From Acetobacteraceae bacterium (GTDB lineage Bacteria > Pseudomonadota > Alphaproteobacteria > Acetobacterales > Acetobacteraceae), in the NCBI GenBank assembly GCA_022842185.1, contig JALHQB010000003.1:5297-69296 (forward strand): 64,000 nt of DNA, in the 5' to 3' direction. A model generated the notes under the pieces. That model worked only from the letters and a program-made list of their open reading frames with translations, was not told where the DNA came from and made no database searches. Positions 24,325 to 33,532 of this stretch are shown piece by piece; within the stretch, counting starts at the first letter, position 1; every line of letters starts with the position of its first letter. Position numbers and translations under genes: made by a program.

Positions 24325-25341
24325 ACACCGAGCCGTGCCGAATGGGTTGCTTCGATACTTTGTGCGCCAAGTGAGAGGCGGGCGTTGAATCGCCGATGCG
24401 CAGCAATCCAAGACTGCCGACGTAGCCGGAAGTCTGAAACGCCCAGTAGCTGTTGGAAAGGCGTTCAGCAATTCAGATGCTAGGCTTGAACGATCACAGG
24501 CCAAACCGGTCTATCAACAAAAGCGGCTGATATCCCGGTGGCCTGCCAGAAGCCACTTGAACCTGCGCAGGCCGTATGGCTTCGTGGAGGCGTCGATGAT
24601 GCTTCCGCTCGCTGACGGGCCCATCCTGCTCAGAAGGCGCCGGGGGCGGCCAAGTGGCGATGGGCGCCACCTGGCTCTTCGACGATATCCTCCCCCCCCC
24701 GAATCCGCGGCGACCCGTAGCCGTGTCGCGGCGGGGGTCCCAAGTGGTGGGGCTGTCGGCGTTCGGTTGCAGCCAGGGGGGCATTGACCCGCCCCTGCCT
24801 GCGTCGCGAAGATTCACTTGCGATCTGCGCCGCAGTGACGCTATTCGACTGGTCACGCGGTGTAGGGAGACGGATCCTCGACATCATCGACGGCGCGGAG
24901 GGGCCTGATCCGTGGAGCCCCTCGCCCTCTTTCAGGCGGAATAAGTTCCGCAGCAATCTGCCTCTCTGATCCTGACTCTTTGCCTCGCCTCGTTTTGAGA
25001 CTGCCCCAACGCCGCAGAGGCCACGTCTTGCCTAGGACTGAGATCCGTTTCCTTCGAACCTCTCAGTGATGGGCGCCGAATTGGGGCCGCGCGATTTTTT
25101 CGCAACCCTCGCCCAGTACAGACGTCGCGCACGCCGATTCGCACGCGGATTTTGTCTTGAGATTGATTCGATCCAGCAATTTCACTCTTCGTAACAGTAA
25201 AATGAAAAACGCTAAGAGCACTCTAAGATGCTTCTAAGAGGTCATTGAGAGCAGGTATAGTCTATGTATCAAATCGTTTGAATTCATGAGTCCGGCCCCG
25301 TATCGCGGTTCCGTCGCAATTCACCGCATCGGGACCCCATC
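24325..25341. other. 1-kb gap before the ParB-methylase gene
   Basis: No gene can be supported. The right end (25150-25300) is AT-rich and holds the promoter region of the rightward methylase gene, including three 11-bp repeats at 25210-25242. The middle (24500-24950) has long C- and G-runs and overlapping frames without recognisable content. Confidence 0.45.
25210..25242. repeat. Three 11-bp phased iterons (core CTAAGA)
   Basis: CTAAGAG at 25212, CTAAGAT at 25223 and CTAAGAG at 25234 are spaced exactly 11 bp, about one helical turn, so they face the same side of the DNA. They lie about 100 bp before the ParB-methyltransferase gene and look like a multi-site operator or iteron set. Confidence 0.5.
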
Positions 25342-26679
25342 ATGAGAGATCTCCCCGCGCGCACCATCGACTACCGGCCCGTCAGTAGCCTCCGGCCGGC
25401 CAAGCGTAACGCGCGCACCCATAGCCGCAAGCAGATCCGCCAGATCGCCAGCTCGATCGAACGCTTCGGCTTTACCAATCCCGTCCTCGTCGATGAGGAA
25501 GGGAGCATCATTGCCGGCCATGGTCGGGTTGCTGCCGCCAAGCTGCTCGGTATCGATCAGATCCCCGTGGTGCCGCTGAGGGACCTGTCACCCAAGGAGC
25601 GCCAGGCCTACGCTTTGGCCGACAACAAGCTGGCGCTGAACGCTGGGTGGGATCAGGACCTCCTCGCCCTGGAGTTCCAGGAACTGATCGACGCCGGCTT
25701 CGAGGTGGAGCTGACCGGCTTCAGCTTGGCGGAGGTGGATTTCACCCTGGACCTGGCGCGGCAGCAGCAGCCAGGGCCGGACGACAGCGCCGCCGATCTG
25801 ATCCCCGACATGCCCGAGCACGCTGTCTCACGCCCGGGCGACCTCTGGTGCCTCGGCAACCACCTCCTGCTCTGCGGTGATGCGCGGGAAACCGCCCACT
25901 ATGATCGGCTGCTGCAGGACGGGCAGGCTGGGCTGGTTTTCACCGACCCGCCCTACAACGTGCCGATCGATGGCCATGTCTGTGGCCTCGGTCGGGTCCG
26001 CCATCGGGAGTTCGCCATGGGGGTGGGCGAGATGGCGACGGCGGAGTTTTCCTCCTTCCTGACGGTCGCCCTGACCAATATGGCCACACGCTGCCGGGAT
26101 GGAGCCATCCTGTACGTCTGCATGGACTGGCGGCACCTGGAGGAGCTCTCCGCTGCCGGCCGCCAGGCCAATCTCGAGCTGAAGAACCTCTGCGTATGGA
26201 ACAAGACCAATGGCGGCATGGGGAGCTTCTATCGTTCTAAACATGAGCTGGTCTTCGTGTTCAAACACGGCGATGCGCCGCATGTGAACAATTTTGGCCT
26301 GGGCGATACCGGGCGCTACCGCACCAATGTGTGGGACTACCCCGGGATCAGCAGCATCGGGGGCAAGCGCGCCGAGGAGCTGGCGATGCACCCCACGGTC
26401 AAGCCGGTGGCCCTGGTCGCGGACGCGATCCGGGATTGCTCCAGGCGCGGTGACTTGGTGTTGGATCCTTTCGCCGGGTCGGGGACGACGCTGATGGCAG
26501 CCCAGATGACTGGGCGGGCAGCGCGATTGATAGAGTACGATCCCCACTACTGCGACACCATCATCCGTCGGTTTCAGGCCTTCACCGGGAAAGAGGCCGT
26601 CCTGGCGGATAGCCGCGAGGCGTTCGAGGGCGTCGCGGCAGCCCGTGGACCCATCCCGCTGGGAGGCCAGGCGGCATGA
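25342..26679 (+). CDS. ParB-like domain fused to DNA methyltransferase
   Basis: A 445-residue phage-type protein. Residues ~8-100 are a ParB/Srx-like N-terminal domain ('DYRPVSSLRPAKRNARTHS', 'IIAGHGRVAAAKLLG'). Residues ~165-430 are an amino-methyltransferase of the beta class, in which motif IV 'TDPPYN' (201-206) precedes the SAM motif I 'LDPFAGSGTT' (374-383). It methylates adenine N6 or cytosine N4 in DNA. ParB-MTase fusions are common on prophages and islands, where they may protect the element from restriction. The stop overlaps the DUF5681 start (ATGA). Start chosen at 25342 because a ribosome-binding-like region and AT-rich promoter DNA precede it. Confidence 0.88.
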   Translation: MRDLPARTIDYRPVSSLRPAKRNARTHSRKQIRQIASSIERFGFTNPVLVDEEGSIIAGHGRVAAAKLLGIDQIPVVPLRDLSPKERQAYALADNKLALNAGWDQDLLALEFQELIDAGFEVELTGFSLAEVDFTLDLARQQQPGPDDSAADLIPDMPEHAVSRPGDLWCLGNHLLLCGDARETAHYDRLLQDGQAGLVFTDPPYNVPIDGHVCGLGRVRHREFAMGVGEMATAEFSSFLTVALTNMATRCRDGAILYVCMDWRHLEELSAAGRQANLELKNLCVWNKTNGGMGSFYRSKHELVFVFKHGDAPHVNNFGLGDTGRYRTNVWDYPGISSIGGKRAEELAMHPTVKPVALVADAIRDCSRRGDLVLDPFAGSGTTLMAAQMTGRAARLIEYDPHYCDTIIRRFQAFTGKEAVLADSREAFEGVAAARGPIPLGGQAA

Positions 26680-27587
26680 CCGATGATCGTGACGATGATG
26701 CCGAACAGGACGCGGTCGGGTATGGACGCCCACCGAAATCCGGGCAGTTCCGCAAGGGCCAGTCTGGCAATCCGCGCGGCCGGCCGCGCAAGCGCGAGGT
26801 GAAGCAGACGTGGATTGAGGCACGATATCCCACCGCGGAGGTCCTGCGCGCCGAGGCGGCGCGTATGCTCACCATCAACGATGCCTCAGGCAGCCAGCAG
26901 GTCACCACCAGGGAGGCTGTGGCCCGCGCCCTAGCCCTTGGGGCCATGCGCGGCGGTGTCCTGGCACAGCGCACCTTCTTTGAACTGCAGAAGGCCGAGG
27001 ACGAGCGCTTCCATCAGGAGCGCAAGGCTCGGTTCGAGTTCTGGGAGGCGTATCAGGAGAGGGCGCGAACCGACATTGCCGCGGCACGCAAGCAGGGCCA
27101 GCCGGAGCCGGACCGACTCCCCCATCCGGACGACATCGAGCTGAACTACCTGCGGCTCGAGGTCAGGTTCCTCGGTGCGATGGATGAGGAGAGCAAGCTT
27201 GCCGAGCAGCAGGCCCAAGCCTTCTACCGGCTCGGCTTTGAAATGGCTGCGTATCTCGACGAGGACAACTGCATGCCGTCCGAGGCCGTACCGGAGGGGC
27301 GGATCGGGATCTACATGACGTTGCATCTGCTTGGGCGCCAGCACCTACCCCCGCGGCTGCGGGTATCGCTTGATGCGCTCGAGGCTGAGATCTTATCGAC
27401 CAGCTGGAAGGGCATGAAAGCCTGGGGCGATGATCTTGAGCGACGATGCGCTGTGGGCAACGTCCCGTTCGTGCGCGCGCGCCCCAAGCTACGCTTGCCG
27501 ACGAGGCCGATGTCCAAGCTTGGCATTCGTTGGGCGCCAGGTGGAGCGTTCCCTAAACGCGCTGTCCGAAAACGACGTGAGTCCTGA
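26676..27587 (+). CDS. DUF5681 domain protein
   Basis: A 303-residue protein with the DUF5681 hallmark near its N-terminus, 'GYGRPPKSGQFRKGQSGN' followed by 'PRGRPRKR', a basic segment that probably binds DNA. The remainder is helical and acidic ('ELQKAEDERFHQERKARFEFWEAYQERART'), ending in a basic tail. DUF5681 genes lie next to ParB-methylases and terminase-like genes on alphaproteobacterial prophages and have been suspected to be small-terminase-like, which is not shown here. ATG overlaps the methylase stop, so the two are co-translated. Confidence 0.8.
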   Translation: MTDDRDDDAEQDAVGYGRPPKSGQFRKGQSGNPRGRPRKREVKQTWIEARYPTAEVLRAEAARMLTINDASGSQQVTTREAVARALALGAMRGGVLAQRTFFELQKAEDERFHQERKARFEFWEAYQERARTDIAAARKQGQPEPDRLPHPDDIELNYLRLEVRFLGAMDEESKLAEQQAQAFYRLGFEMAAYLDEDNCMPSEAVPEGRIGIYMTLHLLGRQHLPPRLRVSLDALEAEILSTSWKGMKAWGDDLERRCAVGNVPFVRARPKLRLPTRPMSKLGIRWAPGGAFPKRAVRKRRES

Positions 27588-27610
27588 CCTGCGCGCGTGG
27601 TCTACAGCCG

Positions 27611-28192
27611 CTACGCCGCCTCGGGAGATGGCTCTCCTTCGCCTTCTTGGGGGCTTTGACCAATCTCTCGCTCGACCCAAGCGGCGAGCGCCCTAACACG
27701 GACAGCGATATGGGCGCCCCGCATGACAAAGTGGTCGACATCGTAATCCGACATCGCATAGGCGATGGTGCGCCAAAGGGCCATGGGGACGAAGGCGTCG
27801 GCTTCGTCCGGCGAAACGGCGCTTCGCAGGAACAGCAGGCGACGATCTGATGTGATCGCACCGTGGCAGTGAATGTGGCGTCGGCCGCGGCGCGGCGCTT
27901 CTTCCGCGAGTATATCGTCGGCGAGCGTTCGACGCCGCTCATCGCACTCGGGCGATGCATCCGCGACGACATGGCGCGCGCGTGCCAGCAGGTAGAGAAC
28001 AGCTGGAGGGCAGGTTGATGACGCAAACGCCTCGCGCTGAACATCGGAGACGAGAAAATGCAGAAAGCGACGCCTGGCCGCCTCGTCGATCCGCGCAATG
28101 TGGAAAGCGAGCGGGATGAAGCGCTGCGGCGTCTCGCGCAATCCTGCCTCCAATCGTATTGCCATCATTCGCAGCCGTTGTGGAAGCGCCAT
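27611..28192 (-). CDS. Hypothetical protein, 193 aa
   Basis: A protein-like frame converging on the DUF5681 gene. From ATG 28190-28192 it reads MALPQRLRMMAIRLEAGLRETPQRFIPLAFHIARIDEAAR (split). An in-frame ATG at 28267 would add 25 residues. The composition is helical with hydrophobic patches ('PPAVLYLLARARHVV', 'VPMALWRTIAYAM') but no clear transmembrane segment, and a His/Cys cluster 'RRGRRHIHCHGAITSDRR' could bind metal. No family recognised and no partner gene evident apart from a short frame upstream (28281-28523). Confidence 0.5.
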   Translation of the reverse strand: MALPQRLRMMAIRLEAGLRETPQRFIPLAFHIARIDEAARRRFLHFLVSDVQREAFASSTCPPAVLYLLARARHVVADASPECDERRRTLADDILAEEAPRRGRRHIHCHGAITSDRRLLFLRSAVSPDEADAFVPMALWRTIAYAMSDYDVDHFVMRGAHIAVRVRALAAWVEREIGQSPQEGEGEPSPEAA

Positions 28193-28280
28193 GCCATGGC
28201 CGCGGCGCTTCGGCGCCAAAACGCCTTGAACGGCCTCCAGGGGCTCCTGAGATCTTCGAACTTGCATTCTCGCCTCGGAC

Positions 28281-28523
28281 TTACATCGTCGAGGATTTCC
28301 TGGTCCGCGACGTCTTCGGCGCGAGCAATGCTTCCGCCCGCCACGCAGTCAAGCGGATCAGCGAATTGACGAGGTTGTCGACAGACTTCTGCGTGGTCGC
28401 TTGATTCTCGGATGCCGAGACAACGGCCGGTTCGTGGACCGCGACATCGGCATGACAACCCAATTGTAAAGGAATCCAGATAAGGACGTCCTTAATCTGA
28501 TTGGTAGATCTGTCGTGAAGCAC
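28281..28523 (-). CDS. Possible 80-aa hypothetical protein
   Basis: A short frame starting MLHDRSTNQIKDVLIWIPLQ with fairly natural composition ('SENQATTQKSVDNLVNSLIRLTAWRAEALLA'). It ends 13 bp before the longest possible start of the 27611 gene, so the two could form a unit, or it could be a fragment of an older gene. No family is recognised and no conserved motif is visible. Confidence 0.25.
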   Translation of the reverse strand: MLHDRSTNQIKDVLIWIPLQLGCHADVAVHEPAVVSASENQATTQKSVDNLVNSLIRLTAWRAEALLAPKTSRTRKSSTM

Positions 28524-28930
28524 AACATCAGCTACAGCCTTCGCGGCCTTGCGTCACGGCGGGCAGCATCTCCCGGGGGTATGTGTTCGGTACCGCGCCA
28601 GAGAAAGGTGATTCAGACCGTGCGGAAGGGTTCTCTTCCCGATCCTGCGAGGCCATTACTTAGCCGCCGGCACCGGTCCACCCGGTTGCACGCCGGCGCA
28701 ACAGACCGAACCTGCTCGCAATGTGCCTGGAAGCCAAGTTCAGCCAGCACCTGCCGCCGAGCCGCCAAAGCGAAAGCTACGGACGCGAGGATGACGAGCT
28801 CAGCGCCTCGACGACCGCCGACCTGATTGGCCGCTGCAGGGCGATGCTGCCGCCGCCGATGATGCTGATCGGCACGCAAGTGCCGAGCGCCGGCATGGCG
28901 GCGACACTACGGTGCCGTTGCCCGCGATAT
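28524..28930. other. Debris-like stretch, no supported gene
   Basis: About 400 bp with only short overlapping frames on both strands. It lies between the possible 80-aa gene and a frameshifted gene remnant. Nothing recognisable. Confidence 0.4.
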
Positions 28931-29195
28931 TCATTCGCCCGCGCCACACCTCGCGTTCGGTGGATCATCCAGTTGCTTGAGCGTCGAATCATAGATGGCC
29001 CTGCACGTCGCCTCGTTAGTGGCGAGCCAAGTACGATAGATGAACGGTCTTGGCTCTCGGGGCCGCTGGCGCAGATCGCGACGCAGAATGTCCGCCAAGC
29101 TTCGTCGCAGCATAGATCGGCTGGCAGCCGAAGCTCATAGATGTCCGACGTGTGGTCATACCAGTCGAAGTCGTCATCATAGAAATCTCACGAGT
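28931..29195 (-). pseudogene. Frameshifted remnant of an unknown gene
   Basis: On the minus strand, one frame reads 'FYDDDFDWYDHTSDIYELRLPADLCCDEAW' (as pieces) and then loses protein-like character, while the next frame takes over with 'SLADILRRDLRQRPREPRPFIYRTWLATNEATCRAIYDSTLKQL' to a stop at 28931. The switch near 29100 fits a single frameshift in an old gene. No start codon is evident in the first frame. Family unknown. Confidence 0.3.
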
Positions 29196-29554
29196 GCACC
29201 CCGGTAACGTGAACGACGCTATCGTCAGCGATCTCATCGTCGACGCACTTGATCAGCTCGGCCGTCACTGCGAGGCGGACAGCGCATCGTACCGCGCGTG
29301 GACGCCGTCGCGATCTGCTGCTTCGCTCTACTCATCGTGGCGTTACCATTCGTACGGCAACCCACCGCCAAGACGTCAGGGAGCATCGCGACCTGACAAC
29401 CTAATCGGAGATCACTCAGCCGTACGTCCTCAACATCGGTGGCGGCCCTGCCGGCTCGACCTCATGCGCGGGTCGGCGTCGGTGTTCATCCTGCGGACGA
29501 AGAGGCCATGCGACTTTCACCCTCCTCTGGGTCGTGAAGACCAGCGCATATCGC
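29196..29554. other. Gap left of the ssuD-like gene
   Basis: A 359-bp stretch between the frameshifted remnant and the stop of the monooxygenase gene. No recognisable coding sequence. It marks the change from mosaic accessory DNA to the well-ordered sulfur gene block. Confidence 0.4.
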
Positions 29555-30661
29555 CTATGCCGCAGCGAGGTCATTGGAGGCACGTGCTGCGATAACCGTC
29601 CGAGTTGCCGACAGCAGGTCCCGACCATAGGCAATGGCATCCTCCAGTGGATCGAAGCCACGGATCAGGAAGGTCGTGACGCCAATGGCGTGATACTCAG
29701 CCAGCGCTTCCGCCACCTGATCAGGCGTGCCGACTAGCGCCGTGGTGTTCGCGCCCGCGCCGACCGCGGCTGCAACCTCGGTCCACAGGCGCTTGTCGCG
29801 CACGGCTCCGCCTGACGCGGCCGTCAGCAGGCGACGCGAACCCTCGCTTTCCGGCTTGGGGTGCACCTTGCCGAAGCGGTCGCCGCGGAGTTCCCGGATG
29901 CGGTCAAGGATACCGCGTGCCCGTGCCCAAGCGGCTTCTTCAGTGTCGCCCAGCACGGGACGCACCGACAGGCTGAACCTGATGTTCGCCGGGTCGCGCC
30001 CGGCCCGCGCAGCGCTGGCCCGCACGCGCGCGATCGTCTCGCGCGCCTGATCCAGCGTCTCGCCCCAGAAGGCATAGACATCGGCATGGCGCCCGGCGGC
30101 TTCGATCGCAACATCGGAGGAGCCCCCGAAGTAGATCGGGATGTGCGGCTTCTGCACCGGCTTGATCTCGGAAAAAGCGCCACGCAGGCGGTAATGCGCA
30201 CCGTCATGGTCGAACGGCGTCTCGGAGGTCCACACGCGGCGCAGCAGCCCGACATATTCGTCGCTGCGGGCATAGCGCGGGTCGTGGTCCAGGAAGTCGC
30301 CATCCTGCTGTTGTTCCGCCGGATTGCCGCCGGTGATGATGTGGATCGCCGCGCGGCCACCGCTCAACTGGTCGAAGGTGGCGAATTGCCGTGCAGCAAG
30401 CGTCGGCGCGATGAATCCCGGCCGGTGGGCGACCATGAAGCCGATGCGCGTCGTGTTCGCCGCAGCGTGGCTTGCCACCAGCAGCGCATCCGGATGCGTC
30501 GAATGCCAGGCGACGAGAACGCGGTCGAAACCGCCATCCTCATGCGCTCGGGCGAAACGGACGACGTAGTCGGGATCGAGGATCGGCCCGGATGGCGGAT
30601 GGATCTCCGACCCATGCCGGTGGGAGATCATACCGATGAATTCAAGCGGGTGATGCGTCAT
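29555..30661 (-). CDS. ssuD: FMNH2-dependent alkanesulfonate monooxygenase-like (SsuD, LLM family)
   Basis: A 368-residue luciferase-like monooxygenase starting MTHHPLEFIGMISHRHGSEI. Family features include 'VLVAWHSTHPDALLVASHAAANTTRIGFMVAHRPGFIAPTLAARQFATFDQLSGGRAAIHIITGG' (in pieces), with the SGGR loop, 'DEYVGLLRRVW', 'PIYFGGSS' and 'LVGTPDQVAEAL'. SsuD enzymes cleave C-S bonds of alkanesulfonates with reduced FMN and oxygen, giving aldehyde and sulfite; the sulfite can be used by CysI at 41971. No SsuE flavin reductase is present in the window. It is the last gene of the leftward operon after the Bug protein (13-bp gap). Substrate is uncertain, since sulfone monooxygenases such as SfnG look similar. 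Confidence 0.85.
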   Translation of the reverse strand: MTHHPLEFIGMISHRHGSEIHPPSGPILDPDYVVRFARAHEDGGFDRVLVAWHSTHPDALLVASHAAANTTRIGFMVAHRPGFIAPTLAARQFATFDQLSGGRAAIHIITGGNPAEQQQDGDFLDHDPRYARSDEYVGLLRRVWTSETPFDHDGAHYRLRGAFSEIKPVQKPHIPIYFGGSSDVAIEAAGRHADVYAFWGETLDQARETIARVRASAARAGRDPANIRFSLSVRPVLGDTEEAAWARARGILDRIRELRGDRFGKVHPKPESEGSRRLLTAASGGAVRDKRLWTEVAAAVGAGANTTALVGTPDQVAEALAEYHAIGVTTFLIRGFDPLEDAIAYGRDLLSATRTVIAARASNDLAAA

Positions 30662-30674
30662 GGCGTGCGGCTCC

Positions 30675-31640
30675 TCAGGCGATAGACAGGCGACGCAGGG
30701 CCAGGCCGGTGGCGGCATGGTCGGCCACCACGCGGTCGGCAAGCACCTCCGGGCTAAGCGGCACGGGACGCAGGCCGAAGCGACGCAGCGCGGCGGCGAC
30801 CTCGGCTTCGGCAATCGCATCGTTGAAGGCACGGTTCAGCCCCGCGACGATCTCCGCCGGCGTGCCGGCTGGCGCAAAGAGCGCGAACCAGCCGCCCGAG
30901 GGCCAATCCCGCCCGACGCCCTGTTCTAGCGCCGTCGGCAACTCCGGAAAGGCATCCCAGCGATCGTCACCCAGTGTCGCCAGGGCGCGCAACCTCCCGG
31001 CCGCGACATGCGTCGCGGTGATCGGGTCCAGCATCACATGGCAATCGCCCGTTACGACGCTGGTCGCCGCCGGCGCGCTGCCGGGATAGGGCACGTGCAC
31101 GGCCTCGAAGCCACCTTCATCGGCCAACAACGCTCCGCGCAGATGACCCGCCGAACCGATCCCGGCGGAGGCGTAGTTCAGCTTGCCCGGATTGCTCCGG
31201 CCGTACGCGATCAGCTCCGCCACGCTGCGCACCGGCAAGTTCGGATTGACGGCGATGATGCTGTAGCTTTCCCCCGCCGAGGCCACAGCCGCGAAGGCAT
31301 GCAGTGGATCGTAGCCGACATTGCCCAGATGCGGCGCGATGGTTAGGTTGCCGGCCGACGCATTCAACAGCGTGTATCCATCCGGCTTGCTGTCGGCGAC
31401 GAAGCGCGCACCGACCGCGCCCCCGGCCCCAGCGCGGTTTTCCACCACCACCGGCACGCCGAGGCGTGCCTGCAACGCGCGCGCCATTGTGCGGGAGACG
31501 TTGTCGTTCGTCGCCCCCGGCGGGAACGGGCAAACATAGCGGATCGGCCGCGACGGGAAGGGTTCCGCGGCGCGCGCAATGGTGGGCAGCGCCAAGGACG
31601 TCGCGAACAACGCGCGACGGGACAGGCGAAGAGAGGTCAT
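30675..31640 (-). CDS. Bug-family (TctC) periplasmic substrate-binding protein
   Basis: A 321-residue tripartite tricarboxylate transporter-type binding protein. The N-terminus MTSLRLSRRALFATSLALPTIARA is a twin-arginine-like signal peptide. 'YVCPFPPGATNDNVSRTMARAL' and 'NYASAGIGSAGHLRGALL' are Bug family signatures that form the ligand pocket. The ATG overlaps the stop of the acyl-CoA-dehydrogenase-like gene (ATGA). No TctA/TctB membrane genes lie nearby, which is common for Bug proteins. Its place between two desulfurisation-type enzymes suggests that it captures an organosulfur compound; the ligand cannot be named. Confidence 0.85.
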   Translation of the reverse strand: MTSLRLSRRALFATSLALPTIARAAEPFPSRPIRYVCPFPPGATNDNVSRTMARALQARLGVPVVVENRAGAGGAVGARFVADSKPDGYTLLNASAGNLTIAPHLGNVGYDPLHAFAAVASAGESYSIIAVNPNLPVRSVAELIAYGRSNPGKLNYASAGIGSAGHLRGALLADEGGFEAVHVPYPGSAPAATSVVTGDCHVMLDPITATHVAAGRLRALATLGDDRWDAFPELPTALEQGVGRDWPSGGWFALFAPAGTPAEIVAGLNRAFNDAIAEAEVAAALRRFGLRPVPLSPEVLADRVVADHAATGLALRRLSIA

Positions 31641-32866
31641 GACGACAGATTCCCGGAATGCTGGGCTTGCGAAAGGGCGAGGCGACCGGCCGCGAGATGC
31701 GCGGCGTCGGCGGTCGGCACATGGACACGCGCGCATTGCACGTCGCGCCAATGCCGTTCGAGGGGCAGCGCACGGTCAAGGCCGTGGTTGCCAGCGAGAG
31801 AGACGGCGCGCTCGACCGCACGCACGGCATTCTCCGCGAGCGTCACCTTGTGAAGCGCGCTCTCGGCCGAGGTCGGTGGGTGACCGGAATCAGTGGCGAA
31901 GGCGGCCGCCTCGGTGATGCGCGCATTGGCGGCGAGCAGGCCATCGATCTCACCCACCGCTTCCTGCACGCGCGGCAGGGTGGCGAGCGGCGCGCCAAGG
32001 CTGGCCGGCGCGCGGTCGTTGAGGAAGCGGAGGATCCAGCGGCGCGCGGCGCGCGCCACGCCGGTATAGACGGCGGCGACCAGCATCGTCGTCCAGGCCG
32101 ATTGCACCGCGTCGGGCCGCAAGGCCTCCCCGACGGCGACAAGGCCGATGCCGTGGTCGAGCGGCACGGCGACATCGGTGAAGACCACGTCGTGGCTGCC
32201 GGACGCGCGCAGGCCGAGATGATTCCATGTCTCGATCACCTCGACGCCCGTGGCATCGGCGGGGACCAGGAAGATGCCGATGCGCGGCACCTCCTCATCC
32301 GTGCGCGCCAGCACCTCCATCCAGCGCAGCCCCGGTGCGCCGGTCGCGTAACGCTTGCGACCGGAAATTGACCAATGCCCGGCGCGCAGTCGTGCCACCG
32401 TGGCCGGCAGGCCGCCACGTGTGGGCGATCCGAGTTCCGGTTCGACGCGCAGCGCGTTGATCAGCGCGCCCTGCGTCACCGCATCCCGGCCGATGCGCTG
32501 GCGCAGTTCGAGCGGCCAAGTCGCGCTACGGGCGATCGCCGCCTGCCGCACAAATTGCATCGCCAGCACCAGGGCGGTCGCTGGGCAGGCCTCACCCACC
32601 AGCGTGACGGCCTCGGCCGCCAGGCCAAGCCCGGCACCGCCACCGCCAAGCGCCGCCGGCACCGTCAGGGACAGGATGCCCGCCATGTGCAGGCGTTCGA
32701 TGCTGTCGAAGGGGAAGGTGCCGTCGCGATCATGCCGCGCGGCGGCGGCGGCGATTGCATCGAGCATCGGCGGCAGCCCGTCGAGACCCGGTACAGTGGG
32801 CGTCGTGCCCGTTGCGCGATGCGCGGCGGCGGGCGCGTGGAAGGCGAGGATGCGGCCGGCATTCAT
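31637..32866 (-). CDS. SfnB/DszC-type acyl-CoA dehydrogenase-like sulfur-acquisition enzyme
   Basis: A 409-residue flavoprotein of the acyl-CoA dehydrogenase fold: N-terminal helices ('IAAAAARHDRDGTFPFDSIERLHMAGI'), a middle beta domain ('WSISGRKRYATGAPGLRWMEVLART'), 'TWNHLGLRASGSHDVVFTDVAVP' and a C-terminal helical bundle. The usual catalytic Glu of true acyl-CoA dehydrogenases is not evident. Members beside SsuD/SfnG genes (SfnB, DszC types) are flavin-dependent monooxygenases or accessory enzymes in organosulfur use. ATG 32864-32866 overlaps the stop of a 21-codon upstream ORF. First main gene of the leftward operon with bug and ssuD. Confidence 0.8.
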   Translation of the reverse strand: MNAGRILAFHAPAAAHRATGTTPTVPGLDGLPPMLDAIAAAAARHDRDGTFPFDSIERLHMAGILSLTVPAALGGGGAGLGLAAEAVTLVGEACPATALVLAMQFVRQAAIARSATWPLELRQRIGRDAVTQGALINALRVEPELGSPTRGGLPATVARLRAGHWSISGRKRYATGAPGLRWMEVLARTDEEVPRIGIFLVPADATGVEVIETWNHLGLRASGSHDVVFTDVAVPLDHGIGLVAVGEALRPDAVQSAWTTMLVAAVYTGVARAARRWILRFLNDRAPASLGAPLATLPRVQEAVGEIDGLLAANARITEAAAFATDSGHPPTSAESALHKVTLAENAVRAVERAVSLAGNHGLDRALPLERHWRDVQCARVHVPTADAAHLAAGRLALSQAQHSGNLSS

Positions 32867-32928
32867 CGGTGCAACTCCCGAGACCGGCCTGCGCGCAGGA
32901 CGACGGTGCGGGTATGGCTGTGCATCAT
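32863..32928 (-). CDS. Possible 21-aa leader peptide of the ssuD operon
   Basis: A short ORF, MMHSHTRTVVLRAGRSRELHR, ends in a TGA that overlaps the ATG of the next gene (ATGA). It is basic, with no cysteine. Its position suggests translational coupling or an upstream regulatory ORF. It was too short for automated calling, and evidence is positional only. Confidence 0.3.
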   Translation of the reverse strand: MMHSHTRTVVLRAGRSRELHR

Positions 32929-33532
32929 GGTGCGAGGGACCTTCGCAGGACGTGGCGGGACGCCGGCCGACATGGCGGCAGGCATGTGGCGCAGCGCGAG
33001 TGTCGCGGGTCTGCGCGACCGTCAGGCGGGCCGACAGCGACACCGCAGCGCGGCACCCTGGGCGCGGCACCGCGGGGCGGTGCCCCGGTGCGTGCAGCCT
33101 GTCGCGATGGCAGTGCAGATCATCGTCTCGTTGCCTCTTTCGGATGGCAGCCTTGCCGTTCCCATATGCGACAATGAACTATTGTGGAGTCAACAAAAAA
33201 ACAATTGAAAAAAGTATTTTATCATTCTGACCTGATTCAAGCCACGCGATGCCATCGCGCCACCACGTCGCGGAGAAATTCATGGGCCGCTCGAGGTTTT
33301 GGGGATTGTGTTTGAAGCATCCGGGCTTCCTGCCTGCGCCCACGTGTGGTTCCAGCAAGGATCAAGACACCGCTTGTCTCGCCCTAAAGGTCGATCCTTT
33401 CCCGTACCGCCATCCGGGCAGGGAATGGCGTGCTCGCGCACGGATTTCGGTGGTCGTTTTTTCTCACGCTTGTCGATCGTGTTTTTTCTGCACAGGATGC
33501 TGCCTCCACGAGACTTTGTGAGAACAGCCAAA
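32929..33532. other. Divergent promoter region between ssuD operon and cobA
   Basis: About 600 bp with no gene. An AT-rich island at 33165-33240 includes 'CAATGAACTATTG' (inverted arms CAAT/ATTG) and the 10-mer CGACAATGAA, which recurs in inverse orientation at about 41696-41705 before the other sulfur operon. This is the likely control region for the leftward organosulfur operon and perhaps for cobA. Confidence 0.45.

Noticed and set aside
23758..24483. 241-codon + strand frame
   Set aside because: Antisense to the minus-strand frame that ends in a C-x-C-C...C-x-x-C zinc-ribbon-like motif. The + strand product is Arg/His-rich without motifs.
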